A model generated the notes under the pieces. The model saw nothing but the letters and a program-made list of their open reading frames with translations, ran no database searches and was not told where the DNA came from. A stretch of 54,982 bases of DNA from Lachnospiraceae bacterium UBA7143 (GTDB taxonomy: Bacteria > Bacillota > Clostridia > Lachnospirales > Lachnospiraceae): contig DKWV01000008.1 of the NCBI GenBank assembly GCA_002491905.1, positions 1 through 54,982 on the forward strand, written 5' to 3'. The translations under genes and the position numbers were made by a program. This document shows positions 1-8,349 of the stretch, piece after piece (positions within the stretch are counted from its first letter, which is position 1; the number at the start of each line of letters is the position of its first letter).

Positions 1-137
1 CAGTCTGAACTATTCCTCTACCAACTATATAGTTCCGCGTTTCCACAACGCAAAGTAATTATACATAAGGTAATTTTGTTTGTCAATGCCTTTTGACGGA
101 ATTCCTCATTAAATCCACTTACAAATTATTGTCCCAA

Positions 138-689
138 TTATAGTTTACAATATTCTCTGATTGCAGTTTCATATAAATTCTGCCCTGTAGAATCAATCAC
201 CACAATCACCGGGAAATTTTCAACTTCCAGTTTACGAATCGCCTCCGTCCCAAGATCGTCATAGGCAATCACCTCGGATGCCTTAATAGAGCCGGCCAGA
301 AGTGCTCCCGCACCGCCTACCGCCGCAAAATACACCGCACCGTTTCGGACAATCGCCTCTTTCACCGTTTCGGAACGTTTACCCTTTCCGATCATGCCGG
401 TCAGCCCCAGATCCAAAAGCGCCGGGGCATATTTGTCCATGCGGCTGGCCGTGGTAGGTCCTGCGGAGCCGATGGGCCTGCCTTCCCTTGCCGGAGACGG
501 CCCCATATAGTAGATAACATTGTCTTTCATCTCCAGAGGCAGCTCCTCACCTTTTCCTAGCGCCTCATACATCCTCTTATGGGCCGCGTCACGGGCAGTA
601 TAAATTGTACCCGTAAGGTACACATAGTCGCCTGCACGCAATTCCTTTGCAGTCTCCTTATTTATAGGCGCTTTAATATGTCGCTCCAT
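138..689 (-). CDS. Fumarate hydratase (class I, Fe-S), beta subunit
   Basis: Beta half (183 aa) of a two-subunit iron-sulfur hydro-lyase that interconverts fumarate and malate. In one-chain class I fumarases this is the C-terminal domain. The conserved stretch SAGPTTASRMDKYAP and the following GMIGKG are typical of this domain. A weak AAAGG site precedes the ATG. The alpha subunit gene lies just upstream, separated by an unusually long 162-nt gap in which I see no gene. L-tartrate dehydratase has the same fold and subunit split, so substrate is inferred from the commonest annotation. Confident of family, less of substrate. Confidence 0.9.
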   Translation of the reverse strand: MERHIKAPINKETAKELRAGDYVYLTGTIYTARDAAHKRMYEALGKGEELPLEMKDNVIYYMGPSPAREGRPIGSAGPTTASRMDKYAPALLDLGLTGMIGKGKRSETVKEAIVRNGAVYFAAVGGAGALLAGSIKASEVIAYDDLGTEAIRKLEVENFPVIVVIDSTGQNLYETAIREYCKL

Positions 690-851
690 ATGTTTAACCT
701 TTCTTTTGCATGCTCGCTTGGCTCGTTGCTTGCAGTAATAAATAGATGTTGTGTTTAACCCGAACTATAAACACTATATGTATTATATATAGAAGAAACA
801 CCTTTCAAAGCTCTTAAAAACAAACTATGAAATGCCGTATTAATAATACCG

Positions 852-1694
852 TTACAGCACCCGCACCGCGTGTCTGTTTACATGACAGCAGATATTCACC
901 GCAACGGGCAGCCCCGCTATATGTGTTGGATACGTTTCTATATTAACTGCCAGCGCTGTCGTCGTCCCGCCAAGTCCTCCCGGCCCTATTCCGGTTTTGT
1001 TGATCTGCGAAAGCATTTCCTCTTCCAATTCCCTGACATACGGAATCCCTGACCGCTCCTCGAGAGGCCTGGTCAACGCATGCTTTGCCATCAACGCGCA
1101 CTTCTCAAAGGTGCCGCCAATTCCGACACCCACTACCATAGGCGGACAGGCATTGGGACCTGCATCCCTTACAGCCGTCAGAATGGCGTCTTTCACTCCC
1201 TCCACGCCGTCAGCGGGTTTCAACATAAACACCCTGCTCATATTTTCACTGCCAAAACCCTTTGGCGCCACCGTAATCTTAACCCGGTCCCCCGGAACTA
1301 TCTCACTGTGTATTACCGCCGGGGTATTATCCTTCGTATTTTCACGGATCAGCGGATCACCCACCACAGATTTGCGCAGATAACCGCTGGTGTACCCCTG
1401 CCTCACGCCCTCATTGACTGCATCGGTCAGTCCGTCTCCTTCAAAGTGCACATCCTGCCCTATTTCGAGAAATATCACCGCCATTCCCGTATCCTGGCAA
1501 ATAGGAATCATATCCCTTCCGGCGATTTCCAGATTGTCCTGTAACTGCCCCAGAATCTGCCTCCCCAGCGCCGATTCTTCCGTCTGGGCAGCACATTTCA
1601 TCGCCCGCTCCATATCCGCAGAGAGAAAATGATTCGCCTCTATACACATTTCCTTGATATTTCGGGTAATTTCTCCCGTCTCTATCGTCCGCAT
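852..1694 (-). CDS. Fumarate hydratase (class I, Fe-S), alpha subunit
   Basis: Alpha subunit (280 aa) of the oxygen-sensitive [4Fe-4S] fumarase or tartrate dehydratase family. Three cysteines sit where cluster ligands are expected: C66 in ICQDTG, C183 in NACPP and C199 in GGTFEKC. The start is set by GGAGGAGAC directly before the ATG. It follows the HIT gene by about 30 nt and probably shares its transcript, with the beta subunit next. It would act in the cytoplasm in the reductive or oxidative branch between fumarate and malate. No FumC-type fumarase is in the window. Confidence 0.92.
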   Translation of the reverse strand: MRTIETGEITRNIKEMCIEANHFLSADMERAMKCAAQTEESALGRQILGQLQDNLEIAGRDMIPICQDTGMAVIFLEIGQDVHFEGDGLTDAVNEGVRQGYTSGYLRKSVVGDPLIRENTKDNTPAVIHSEIVPGDRVKITVAPKGFGSENMSRVFMLKPADGVEGVKDAILTAVRDAGPNACPPMVVGVGIGGTFEKCALMAKHALTRPLEERSGIPYVRELEEEMLSQINKTGIGPGGLGGTTTALAVNIETYPTHIAGLPVAVNICCHVNRHAVRVL

Positions 1695-1726
1695 GTCTCC
1701 TCCGTCTGTTATTCGTTCAATCCGCG

Positions 1727-2137
1727 TCAGTCAGCAATCTGTTTCCTGACTTCCTCAAGCTCTTCCGGCGTTACCTCCTGCGGTTTCCAGCCGATTTTCT
1801 GTCCGTCCGCGCTGTAGCGGGGTATCAGGTGAAGATGAAAGTGGAACACAGTCTGCCCCGCAAGATCCCCGTTGTTCTGCACCAGATTAAAGCCCTCGCA
1901 ACCAAGCCTTTCCCGCATCTTTACAATCATTCTTTTGGCCAGTTTCATCACCTCACCGGCACTCTCCTCCGGCAGTTCAAAGAGATCCGCATAATGGTCC
2001 TTCGGTAAAATCAGTGCGTGTCCCTTAGTTGCCGGTCCCTGGTCCAGAATGACACGGAATTTTTCATCCTCATACAGTGTCTTCGCCGGAATTTCTCCAT
2101 TTGCAATTTTACAAAAAATACAATTGTCCGCTTTCAT
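1727..2137 (-). CDS. HIT family nucleotide-binding protein
   Basis: Small (136 aa) histidine-triad protein. The HxHxH triad is visible in the string TVFHFHLHLIPRY, and the N-terminal CIFCKIANGEIPA is the usual opening of bacterial HIT proteins, with a possible zinc pair CxxC. Family members hydrolyse or transfer nucleoside monophosphates such as AMP from phosphoramidate or acyl-adenylate substrates. I chose the ATG at 2137 because GGAGGAGC lies just upstream; a longer reading frame up to 2185 has no ribosome site and no conserved residues. The physiological substrate cannot be read from the sequence. Confidence 0.93.
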   Translation of the reverse strand: MKADNCIFCKIANGEIPAKTLYEDEKFRVILDQGPATKGHALILPKDHYADLFELPEESAGEVMKLAKRMIVKMRERLGCEGFNLVQNNGDLAGQTVFHFHLHLIPRYSADGQKIGWKPQEVTPEELEEVRKQIAD

Positions 2138-2196
2138 AGCTCCTCCATTCCCAAAATGCTTTATATTTAAATAATTAAAAGACAAAATCCCAGAAC

Positions 2197-3195
2197 TCAG
2201 CCCGCCCCGAACTGCAGCACCAGATCAAGCGAGCGCAGTACCTTAAAATCTCCCTTCATCTTCATATCTCCCGCCATAAAAGAGGTCTGAAAACTCGTCC
2301 TTCCCGAAACAATATCCGCAAAAGATGCCCGGTCAAGCTGTATCTCCACGTCCACACGACCGCCTTCTCCATAATGGCAGTCGATATCAGGTCCGTCTAT
2401 CTCTATCATAAGCGGTGTCTTTTTCTCCTCAATCACCACCTTAAATCCTGCCGAAAACCCGGGCTGCGGAACAAAATGCTGCTTGATCTCCTCCACAAAC
2501 TCCGTCGTATCCTCCTTTTCACTGCTTCCCATCATATCCCGGAACAGGCTTGCAAGCTCCTGAATATCAGCCTTCTGCCGCTGTACGTAAGTGTCATCCG
2601 CCACATACTGGGAAAGCTGCTCCGATTCCTGCGGCGTAAAATTAACAGTCTTCGTAATCGCCACCTTCTGCTTCACCGCCTGATTGCTGGCCGGCAGACA
2701 GGGCATCTTCTGATTAATCGTGCGGTATAGGTTTTCTGCGTTCTTCTCAATAATTCTGATATAATCACTGTTCTCCTCCAGAAGCGACGTGTCCGCTATA
2801 TAACCGCAGAGTCCGCTGCAGGGGAGTCCGCCGAGAATCTCCCACGCCGTAGCAAGATTCAGTTTCCCTTCCTGCTCCCCATAGGTGGTAGACATGACGA
2901 TCGGGCACATATAAATCCGGCTGATTTTTTCTTTGTCACCGTAAAGCCAGCAGGCATCCAGAAACAACTGCATATAGCCGCCGATCCCGTACCATTCCAG
3001 CGTCGTCGCAAGAATCACGCCGTCCGCACTTTTCAGGGTCTGCGGAAGCGTAGGGATGCTGTTTTTCTGCTCGTAAAGATAGAAAACTTCCACCGTCACG
3101 CGAAGCTCTTCCAGCACTTCCTTCATCTTCTTTATCACAAACAGCGTGGGATCATCCATAAGACCTCTTCCGCCATAGTAAATATTAATCTGCAT
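2197..3195 (-). CDS. Flavodoxin-fold protein with C-terminal SCP2 sterol-carrier domain
   Basis: Two-domain protein of 332 aa. Residues 1 to about 170 look like an NADPH-dependent FMN reductase or flavodoxin fold: YYGGRGLMDDPT at the phosphate-loop position, ADGVILATTLEWYGIGG, then STTYGEQEGK. Residues about 225-332 look like an SCP2 lipid-carrier domain, with GGRVDVEIQLDRASFADIVSG and FMAGDMKMKGDFKVL. The pairing suggests a flavin oxidoreductase acting on, or regulated by, a hydrophobic ligand; this is inference. AAAGGAAAG precedes the ATG. It lies between the HIT and rhomboid genes on the same strand. Confidence 0.75.
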   Translation of the reverse strand: MQINIYYGGRGLMDDPTLFVIKKMKEVLEELRVTVEVFYLYEQKNSIPTLPQTLKSADGVILATTLEWYGIGGYMQLFLDACWLYGDKEKISRIYMCPIVMSTTYGEQEGKLNLATAWEILGGLPCSGLCGYIADTSLLEENSDYIRIIEKNAENLYRTINQKMPCLPASNQAVKQKVAITKTVNFTPQESEQLSQYVADDTYVQRQKADIQELASLFRDMMGSSEKEDTTEFVEEIKQHFVPQPGFSAGFKVVIEEKKTPLMIEIDGPDIDCHYGEGGRVDVEIQLDRASFADIVSGRTSFQTSFMAGDMKMKGDFKVLRSLDLVLQFGAG

Positions 3196-3211
3196 AGAAC
3201 TCTTTCCTTTC

Positions 3212-4258
3212 TCATCTATGATTGGAAAACAACTTTATTTTCCTGCATGCCGCAATGACAGCCGCCGCCGTAAAACCCATGAAAACGCCGCCCACATGAG
3301 CAGCATTGTTTACGCCCACACTGGTAAAGCCGCAGTAAAGCGAAAAGGCGATCGCAAAGGCTACGCGGCCCGCCGTCATGGATTCCAGTTTCCCCCGATG
3401 AGACATGACCAGAAACAACAGCGCGCCCTCCACGCCGAATACCGCGCCACTCGCACCCGCCGAGCTCCCGTAGGCGTTCGTAAGCAGCTCGTACCCCACG
3501 GAAAAAATATTTCCGGCAAACCCGGAAAGCAGATAAAGCGCCATATAGGGAACCGGCCCCAGCTTGCGCTCCACAATCGCTCCTACGTAGTACAGGACAA
3601 TCATGTTGCTGAAAAGATGCTCCACATTCCAGTGCAAAAACATACTGGTAAACAGGCGGTACCACTCCCCCTGCCAAAGCCCCGTTACGCTGAGCGCACC
3701 CTTATTATATAACATGTCTCCCGTAAATGTACATATCAGAAATACAATTACATTCACCGCTACCAAAACCACATTAACCCATGATAACGTCCGCCAGTCA
3801 ATCCTCTTTTGCGCCCTATCAGCCGCTTCCGTCCTCTCCGCGCCCTCCCGCACCAATGCGAACAGGTATTCCTCCAGGATTCCCTTCCAGCCGTAAAAAT
3901 CCTCCACCTGGGTTTCATGAATCAACAGCCTGTATTCCCGCGAATCAATAATCCAGCAAAAACTGTCCTCTTCGCAGAGCTTTCTCGCCTTCTCCGTGTC
4001 ATCGCACAGAACCAGCGCCATCACATGGATTTCCCGTTCGCCCCGGGCGCGGAAAAAGGCCTCAATCCGTTCCTTCAAATGCGCATACTGGTCTTCTGAG
4101 ATATAAAGTCCCTGCCTGTAGTCAATCACATGAAGCACATTAACCCCCTGCGCCTCCCTGTAACAGTAAAAGTTGAATTCAGGCAGATTAGACGGTATTT
4201 TGGTATAACCCTGCTCAAAGAACAGATTTTCCAGTCGGTCCAGCGTTAAAATATCCAT
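3212..4258 (-). CDS. Rhomboid family intramembrane serine protease
   Basis: 348-aa membrane protein. Residues 1-150 form a soluble N-terminal domain of unknown role (not a standard ankyrin or zinc-ribbon module). From about 155 on there are six or more hydrophobic segments. The catalytic dyad is Ser270 in GASGAVFG and His321 in NNAAHVGG; the FLHWNVEHLFSNM segment carries the conserved His/Asn of the oxyanion region. Rhomboids cut transmembrane segments of single-pass proteins within the bilayer. The ribosome site is weak. Nothing nearby is an obvious substrate, although the Tad prepilin-like proteins are single-pass proteins. Confidence 0.92.
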   Translation of the reverse strand: MDILTLDRLENLFFEQGYTKIPSNLPEFNFYCYREAQGVNVLHVIDYRQGLYISEDQYAHLKERIEAFFRARGEREIHVMALVLCDDTEKARKLCEEDSFCWIIDSREYRLLIHETQVEDFYGWKGILEEYLFALVREGAERTEAADRAQKRIDWRTLSWVNVVLVAVNVIVFLICTFTGDMLYNKGALSVTGLWQGEWYRLFTSMFLHWNVEHLFSNMIVLYYVGAIVERKLGPVPYMALYLLSGFAGNIFSVGYELLTNAYGSSAGASGAVFGVEGALLFLVMSHRGKLESMTAGRVAFAIAFSLYCGFTSVGVNNAAHVGGVFMGFTAAAVIAACRKIKLFSNHR

Positions 4259-4303
4259 GAGAAGAGAGTATCATTTTCAGTAGAGGATGTCAAACACAAC
4301 ACC

Positions 4304-4924
4304 TTAATCATACAGCGCTTCCCATGTTTCCGAGCGCATTGCCCGAAAGCACATTTCTATCTGTTCCCTGTTGCATTTTTCTTCCGCAAGACAAGGTAAT
4401 TCATCCATTCCAAAATAGTCAAAGCCTGTCGTTTCAATATTGGGCGCAAATCCGCCGCCTGTCACCTCGCACTGCATAAATATTTTGCACACTCTATATG
4501 CGTAAATCGGTAAATTGTGTTTTTCCCTATCCTGAACCGCAATGATCCGCTTGACGGTAACGTCAAGCCCCGCTTCTTCTTTTACTTCTTTTACCGTATT
4601 TTCCATAACGGAAACATTCACGTCTACCCAGCCGCCCGGCAATGCCCATGTTCCGTTTGCTTCGTGTACAAGCAGTATTTTTCCCTCTTTAAATATAGCC
4701 GCCCGGGTATCTATTTTGGGGGTTTGATATCCCACATCGCCGCAGAATAAATCCTTTACCTTTTCAAGCGGTATGTCTGACTGAAAGCTGAGCATTTCCG
4801 CTGAGATTTCTCTGATACGCTCATACCTTTCCAGATCATATTTGTCTTTACCGTAAAACAGTCCCGCCTGTGCCAGACTCTGCAGTTCAACCGCCCATTG
4901 TAACCATTTTTCGTTTTTCTCCAT
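4304..4924 (-). CDS. Nudix hydrolase (NUDIX_N plus Nudix domain)
   Basis: 206 aa. The N-terminal 60 residues match the helical domain found before the Nudix fold in ADP-ribose pyrophosphatase-like proteins of Firmicutes. The Nudix box starts at G98. Against Gx5Ex7REUxEExGU it has Val104 in place of the first Glu and Lys112 in place of Arg, but keeps the metal-binding E113, E116 and E117. It probably hydrolyses a nucleoside diphosphate linked to another group; the substrate is unknown. GGAAGGAT lies upstream of the ATG. It stands between the rhomboid gene and the end of the Tad locus. Confidence 0.88.
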   Translation of the reverse strand: MEKNEKWLQWAVELQSLAQAGLFYGKDKYDLERYERIREISAEMLSFQSDIPLEKVKDLFCGDVGYQTPKIDTRAAIFKEGKILLVHEANGTWALPGGWVDVNVSVMENTVKEVKEEAGLDVTVKRIIAVQDREKHNLPIYAYRVCKIFMQCEVTGGGFAPNIETTGFDYFGMDELPCLAEEKCNREQIEMCFRAMRSETWEALYD

Positions 4925-5010
4925 GATGTTATCCTTCCATTTCAGGCCTCTTCGTTACATTGTACCCTTTCCGGCCAATAATTCCAATATTCTTTTTTCT
5001 TCCGTTTCCC

Positions 5011-6468
5011 TCACCGGTAACAATAATTCAAATTTCCGAACCGTATCTCATCCCCCGGCTCAATCTCCACCGTCTCCTGCGGCTGCATCCGGAGCCCGTT
5101 CCGGTATGTGCCGTTTGTGGAATTCATGTCAGTCAGCCGTATCACATCTCCCACCTTCTCGAATCTGGCATGGATCCGGCTGACGGAATCGTCCGCAAGG
5201 ACGCAGTCTACACAGCCCGCCATTTTCCCCACCGTGAAGGGGAATTTAGTCAGTTCAATATGCTTCTTGTTTTTCTTATCCAGCGCATACAGTTTATACT
5301 CCGCTATTTTGGCGCTGTCAAAAAAGACCGTGTCTCCACAGCTTGCCTCTTCCTTCCACGCGCCGTCTCCCTTTCTGACTGGTGAGGGCAGTTCCGGCTC
5401 CCCGCCTCTGCTCAATATATGCTCCAGGGAAACCTGCTCCCTGTTCCTGCCCGTCATATACTCCGAAGGAACCGATTCCTGTGCCGACGGATACAGCTCC
5501 GGCACTTCTTCCAATCCCTCTTCCTCCGCCGCCCTTTTTCCTGCCAGCTTTTTCCTGCCCTGTTTTGCGCCGCCTTTCAGGATGCCGGTTAAACCCGCAA
5601 GCAGGCAGACTCCCATCAGCGCCCCACATCCAAGAAGCGTCATCGTCTCCTCGCCTGACAGCTCATAAGCGCCATAAAGATAAACGATTCCCACAATTCC
5701 CAGTGCCGAAAGCGCCGTCACAAAAACTGAAAATCGACTTTTCCTTTTTACGGGTACAGGTGTCTCCTCCTTTTCCTCCCACAGCGCAAACGAATTTTCC
5801 TGCGCGTCATGCGTATCTGCAGGCGCATAATCCGCTTCCGCCTCCCCGTTTCCCAAGGAAGCTTTTCCCGGAAGTAGGAAAATGTTCTCTCCCCGCCTGC
5901 CGGGATCTTTCACCTCCTCATCCCTTTCCTTTGATTCACCCAAAATCTGCAGCGCGTCCCAAAGCGAGAAGCCGCTGTCCTCCGCTCTCTCATAAATCTG
6001 GTAGACGCAGTCCGCCAAACGCTCGTCCTCACTGTCAATATGTTCCAGAAGATAATCCATAAGCACCTCATACGGCCTGTCCTCCTCATAATCCGGATAA
6101 TAAAGCCCAATGTACTTTTTGCGTGACAGGTCATAAAAAATATACTCCGGCAAAAAGACCAGTCTGGTCTCATCCATAAAGTAATCTCCGACTCTGCAAT
6201 ACATACCATAGAGCTGTTCCAGCAGTTCCCTGACCTGATGGAACGACATCTGCCTGTCCCTGTACAAACTTTCCATAGTCGTTCTGGAACTGATATCATA
6301 ATAGAAATATGTCATACCGTTCACATGCCGCATGGAGCAGCGCAGAAGTTCCTCTATTTTGTTGGAGGTAAGCTGTCTGCACTGATAACTTTTCTCCGGC
6401 TGCCTGCTTTTGCATGGTAAAATCATATAGCTGTGCTTGTAATCCCTGAAAAACTTTGCCTCAAGCAT
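5011..6468 (-). CDS. DUF6382/FHA-domain membrane protein of the Tad locus
   Basis: 485 aa. Residues 1 to about 190 form the DUF6382 domain, often seen with FHA domains in Clostridia. Two membrane segments follow at about 240-295. The C-terminal 85 residues are an FHA phosphothreonine-binding domain with SRIHARF and MNSTNGTYRNG; the usual GR is GK here. Such a protein could recruit phosphorylated partners to the membrane, perhaps to regulate pilus assembly; that role is inference from position. I start at the ATG at 6468, preceded by GGGAGA; the longer open frame up to 6882 lies over the TadE-like gene in another frame and is not coding. Last gene of the Tad operon. Confidence 0.8.
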   Translation of the reverse strand: MLEAKFFRDYKHSYMILPCKSRQPEKSYQCRQLTSNKIEELLRCSMRHVNGMTYFYYDISSRTTMESLYRDRQMSFHQVRELLEQLYGMYCRVGDYFMDETRLVFLPEYIFYDLSRKKYIGLYYPDYEEDRPYEVLMDYLLEHIDSEDERLADCVYQIYERAEDSGFSLWDALQILGESKERDEEVKDPGRRGENIFLLPGKASLGNGEAEADYAPADTHDAQENSFALWEEKEETPVPVKRKSRFSVFVTALSALGIVGIVYLYGAYELSGEETMTLLGCGALMGVCLLAGLTGILKGGAKQGRKKLAGKRAAEEEGLEEVPELYPSAQESVPSEYMTGRNREQVSLEHILSRGGEPELPSPVRKGDGAWKEEASCGDTVFFDSAKIAEYKLYALDKKNKKHIELTKFPFTVGKMAGCVDCVLADDSVSRIHARFEKVGDVIRLTDMNSTNGTYRNGLRMQPQETVEIEPGDEIRFGNLNYCYR

Positions 6469-6551
6469 ATGTATCTCCCTTCCAATTTTATCTTTGCAAA
6501 ACTCCTGCCGCTTCTGCAGTTCCAACAAACGTGGAGAAGTTCTTCTATCTG

Positions 6552-6998
6552 CTAATCCGAAAACGCATTCCCCGCCCACCTGCATCTGCGTATCATCTTT
6601 GTAGGATTTATGATCTGTGCCTTTGCCCGGGTGCGGATGCGCCAGCCCGCTTTCCCGTGCATAGTAAACAACTGACGGATCGGCACTTTCACCTGACACT
6701 CTCCTGTTACGCTGGTCATATTCCCATTTCTGTCCACCGTCCCCTGCACTTTTCCCACGCCAAAATACTTTTTCCCGAACTGCTTTTGCATATGACTGTC
6801 TATATAGGGAACCACCTGTTCCTCGTCCTTCTGGATGCTCCCCCTGAAGCAGACAGAATAGGCATCCTGAAAAAGAACGCATTTGTCATAGGAATAGAAA
6901 GATAAATAGATTAAAAGAACAAACAGAAATAAGGTCCATGTGATAAGGAAAGATGCTTCCAGCGTCATATATCCCTTTGCTGTTTTTCTCAAAAACAT
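6552..6998 (-). CDS. TadE-like pseudopilin, second copy
   Basis: 148-aa single-pass protein. The N-terminus has a basic leader ending in Gly, then YMTLEASF with Glu at position +5, then a hydrophobic helix: the layout of a type IV prepilin cleaved after Gly by an A24 peptidase. The rest is a soluble extracellular domain without a family I recognise. It overlaps the preceding prepilin peptidase gene by 10 nt, so the two are probably translationally coupled. By family it should be a minor pilin or pseudopilin supporting Flp pilus assembly. Confidence 0.75.
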   Translation of the reverse strand: MFLRKTAKGYMTLEASFLITWTLFLFVLLIYLSFYSYDKCVLFQDAYSVCFRGSIQKDEEQVVPYIDSHMQKQFGKKYFGVGKVQGTVDRNGNMTSVTGECQVKVPIRQLFTMHGKAGWRIRTRAKAQIINPTKMIRRCRWAGNAFSD

Positions 6999-7411
6999 AC
7001 CACCACCCCCATTCCCAGAAGCAAAAACGGCAGAAAGGGAATTTCCCGGTCCCGCTGTATTTTACGGAGCGCAAGCAGCACAATCGCCACCACCGATTCC
7101 GCCGCGAGTCCGACAAGCAGGATAAGAAAGCATTGGTATACGCCCAGAAATAATCCGATCATCAGCAAAACCCAGCCGTCTCCATACCCCACTTTCTCGC
7201 CCGTCAGAAAACTCAGAAGAAAAAATCCCGCGCCGGGTATTAAGGAAAGCGCTCCCGCCATAAGGCTTGTCTCCCCCATCGCTCCACCGATGTGAAGCCC
7301 GACTGCCGTCAGCATCCCAAGCCATACCACCGCCAACGGAACCTGTCTGCTGAATCCGTCAAACACGGCGCAGACTGCCAGAAACAGGAACAACACAATT
7401 TCTACCCACAT
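6989..7411 (-). CDS. Prepilin peptidase, A24 family (CpaA/TadV-like), copy 1
   Basis: 140-aa polytopic membrane protein. The two catalytic aspartates are visible: one in AVFDGFSRQVP near the N-terminus and one in the GYGDGW motif (GxGD family). It lacks an N-methylation domain, as in TadV/CpaA. It would cut the leader from Flp and the TadE-like proteins at the inner face of the membrane. I use the ATG at 7411, with GGGAGG eight bases upstream, not the GTG three codons earlier. The gene overlaps both neighbours by about 10 nt, as in a tightly coupled operon. A second A24 peptidase opens the same operon. Confidence 0.88.
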   Translation of the reverse strand: MWVEIVLFLFLAVCAVFDGFSRQVPLAVVWLGMLTAVGLHIGGAMGETSLMAGALSLIPGAGFFLLSFLTGEKVGYGDGWVLLMIGLFLGVYQCFLILLVGLAAESVVAIVLLALRKIQRDREIPFLPFLLLGMGVVVCF

Positions 7412-8331
7412 TTGGAGCACCTCCCTCTTGCGCCGACCTCCGACAGGGGCACTGTATAAATCGTCCTTTTCAATCCCGGACAGTCCAGCCGCTTATGATA
7501 ACTGCTTCCGTAATCAGTGATATACACCTCGCTGCCGCCTCCTGCTGCCCCGCAGGAACCGCAGGGTGTATATTTTCCGCCGGACGCATTGCGTCTGCCG
7601 GACACGGCTTCCGAAGGCACCGCCTCTATCTTTGGATTTAGATAGGTGCAGTTCCTGTCCAAATGGTAAACCGTACCCGTTTTTGTGATATATACCATAG
7701 GATCTTCCGCCGTACCGTCGCTCGCCGATCCGGCGACATCATAACCTGTCCAGGCCCTGCCATAGTAACGCTGCGACATCAAAAATCCGTCAAATCCCAT
7801 CAGTTCCACAAAGGGTCTGACTCTGTAGGATATCTTCAGGTCAATGACATCTTCCGCTCCCATCACGGAGGATCCCGCAAAAGACAGCCCTCCCGCACCG
7901 CCCTTTACACAGGATTTCTCCAGATAGGGTCTTCCCACATACTCCACGATCTGTCCTCTGGCGTATCCTTCCGTGACCGCAACCCCGGCAAGCCCTTCCG
8001 GCAAAATATCCCCCACCGTATTTTCATAGGCGTATCCCGCGAAAGCCAGTTTATTTCCCACCTGATGCAGGGCGGCATTTATCCGGCTCTGTGTCCCTAT
8101 GATGTTCACTGCGAAGAGAATATTGAGCACCGCAAACAGGAAGAACGGCAGGGCAAAAGCGGCCTCCAGCGTCATGGAGCCTCTCCCGCGGGAGAGGATA
8201 AAAGATGCCCCTTTTACCACGCGGAATATGGTCATATGAATGTGACTACCTTGATGTGTGTCAAGATATGCCTGGAGAGAATGTGCTGTCGATTTTGTTG
8301 TTTTTAAGTTTCTTAATCGTAAAAAGGGCAT
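7402..8331 (-). CDS. TadE-like protein with two C-terminal Cys/His repeats
   Basis: 309 aa. A 51-residue leader precedes a prepilin-type site, G51 then SMTLEAAF with Glu56 at +5, then a hydrophobic helix. The leader is far longer than usual because its start lies in a long inverted repeat (separate entry). The C-terminal 100 residues hold two copies of a VYIT-x(2)-G-x(2)-YH-x(4)-C motif that ends in CxxC: H223, C228, C257, C260 and H279, C284, C305, C308. These look like small zinc sites, similar to Ada-type or ComEC-tail repeats. The start has an excellent GGGAGGTGAT site. Role: pilus-associated surface protein by location. Confidence 0.75.
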   Translation of the reverse strand: MPFLRLRNLKTTKSTAHSLQAYLDTHQGSHIHMTIFRVVKGASFILSRGRGSMTLEAAFALPFFLFAVLNILFAVNIIGTQSRINAALHQVGNKLAFAGYAYENTVGDILPEGLAGVAVTEGYARGQIVEYVGRPYLEKSCVKGGAGGLSFAGSSVMGAEDVIDLKISYRVRPFVELMGFDGFLMSQRYYGRAWTGYDVAGSASDGTAEDPMVYITKTGTVYHLDRNCTYLNPKIEAVPSEAVSGRRNASGGKYTPCGSCGAAGGGSEVYITDYGSSYHKRLDCPGLKRTIYTVPLSEVGARGRCSKCG

Positions 8332-8348
8332 CTTTTATCACCTCCCGC
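8188..8348. repeat. 30-nt inverted repeat flanking 101 nt at the start of a TadE-like gene
   Basis: Arms at 8188-8217 and 8319-8348 are inverted copies, matching at 27 of 30 positions without gaps. The right arm holds the ribosome site and start codon of the TadE-like gene; the left arm lies within codons about 39-48. The transcript could fold into a long stem that hides its own start, or the segment could be invertible, since either orientation gives an ATG and an open frame into the same downstream codons. A perfect 18-nt palindrome at 8180-8197 overlaps the outer end of the left arm. No clear target-site duplication is visible. Confidence 0.85.
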
Positions 8349-8349
8349 C

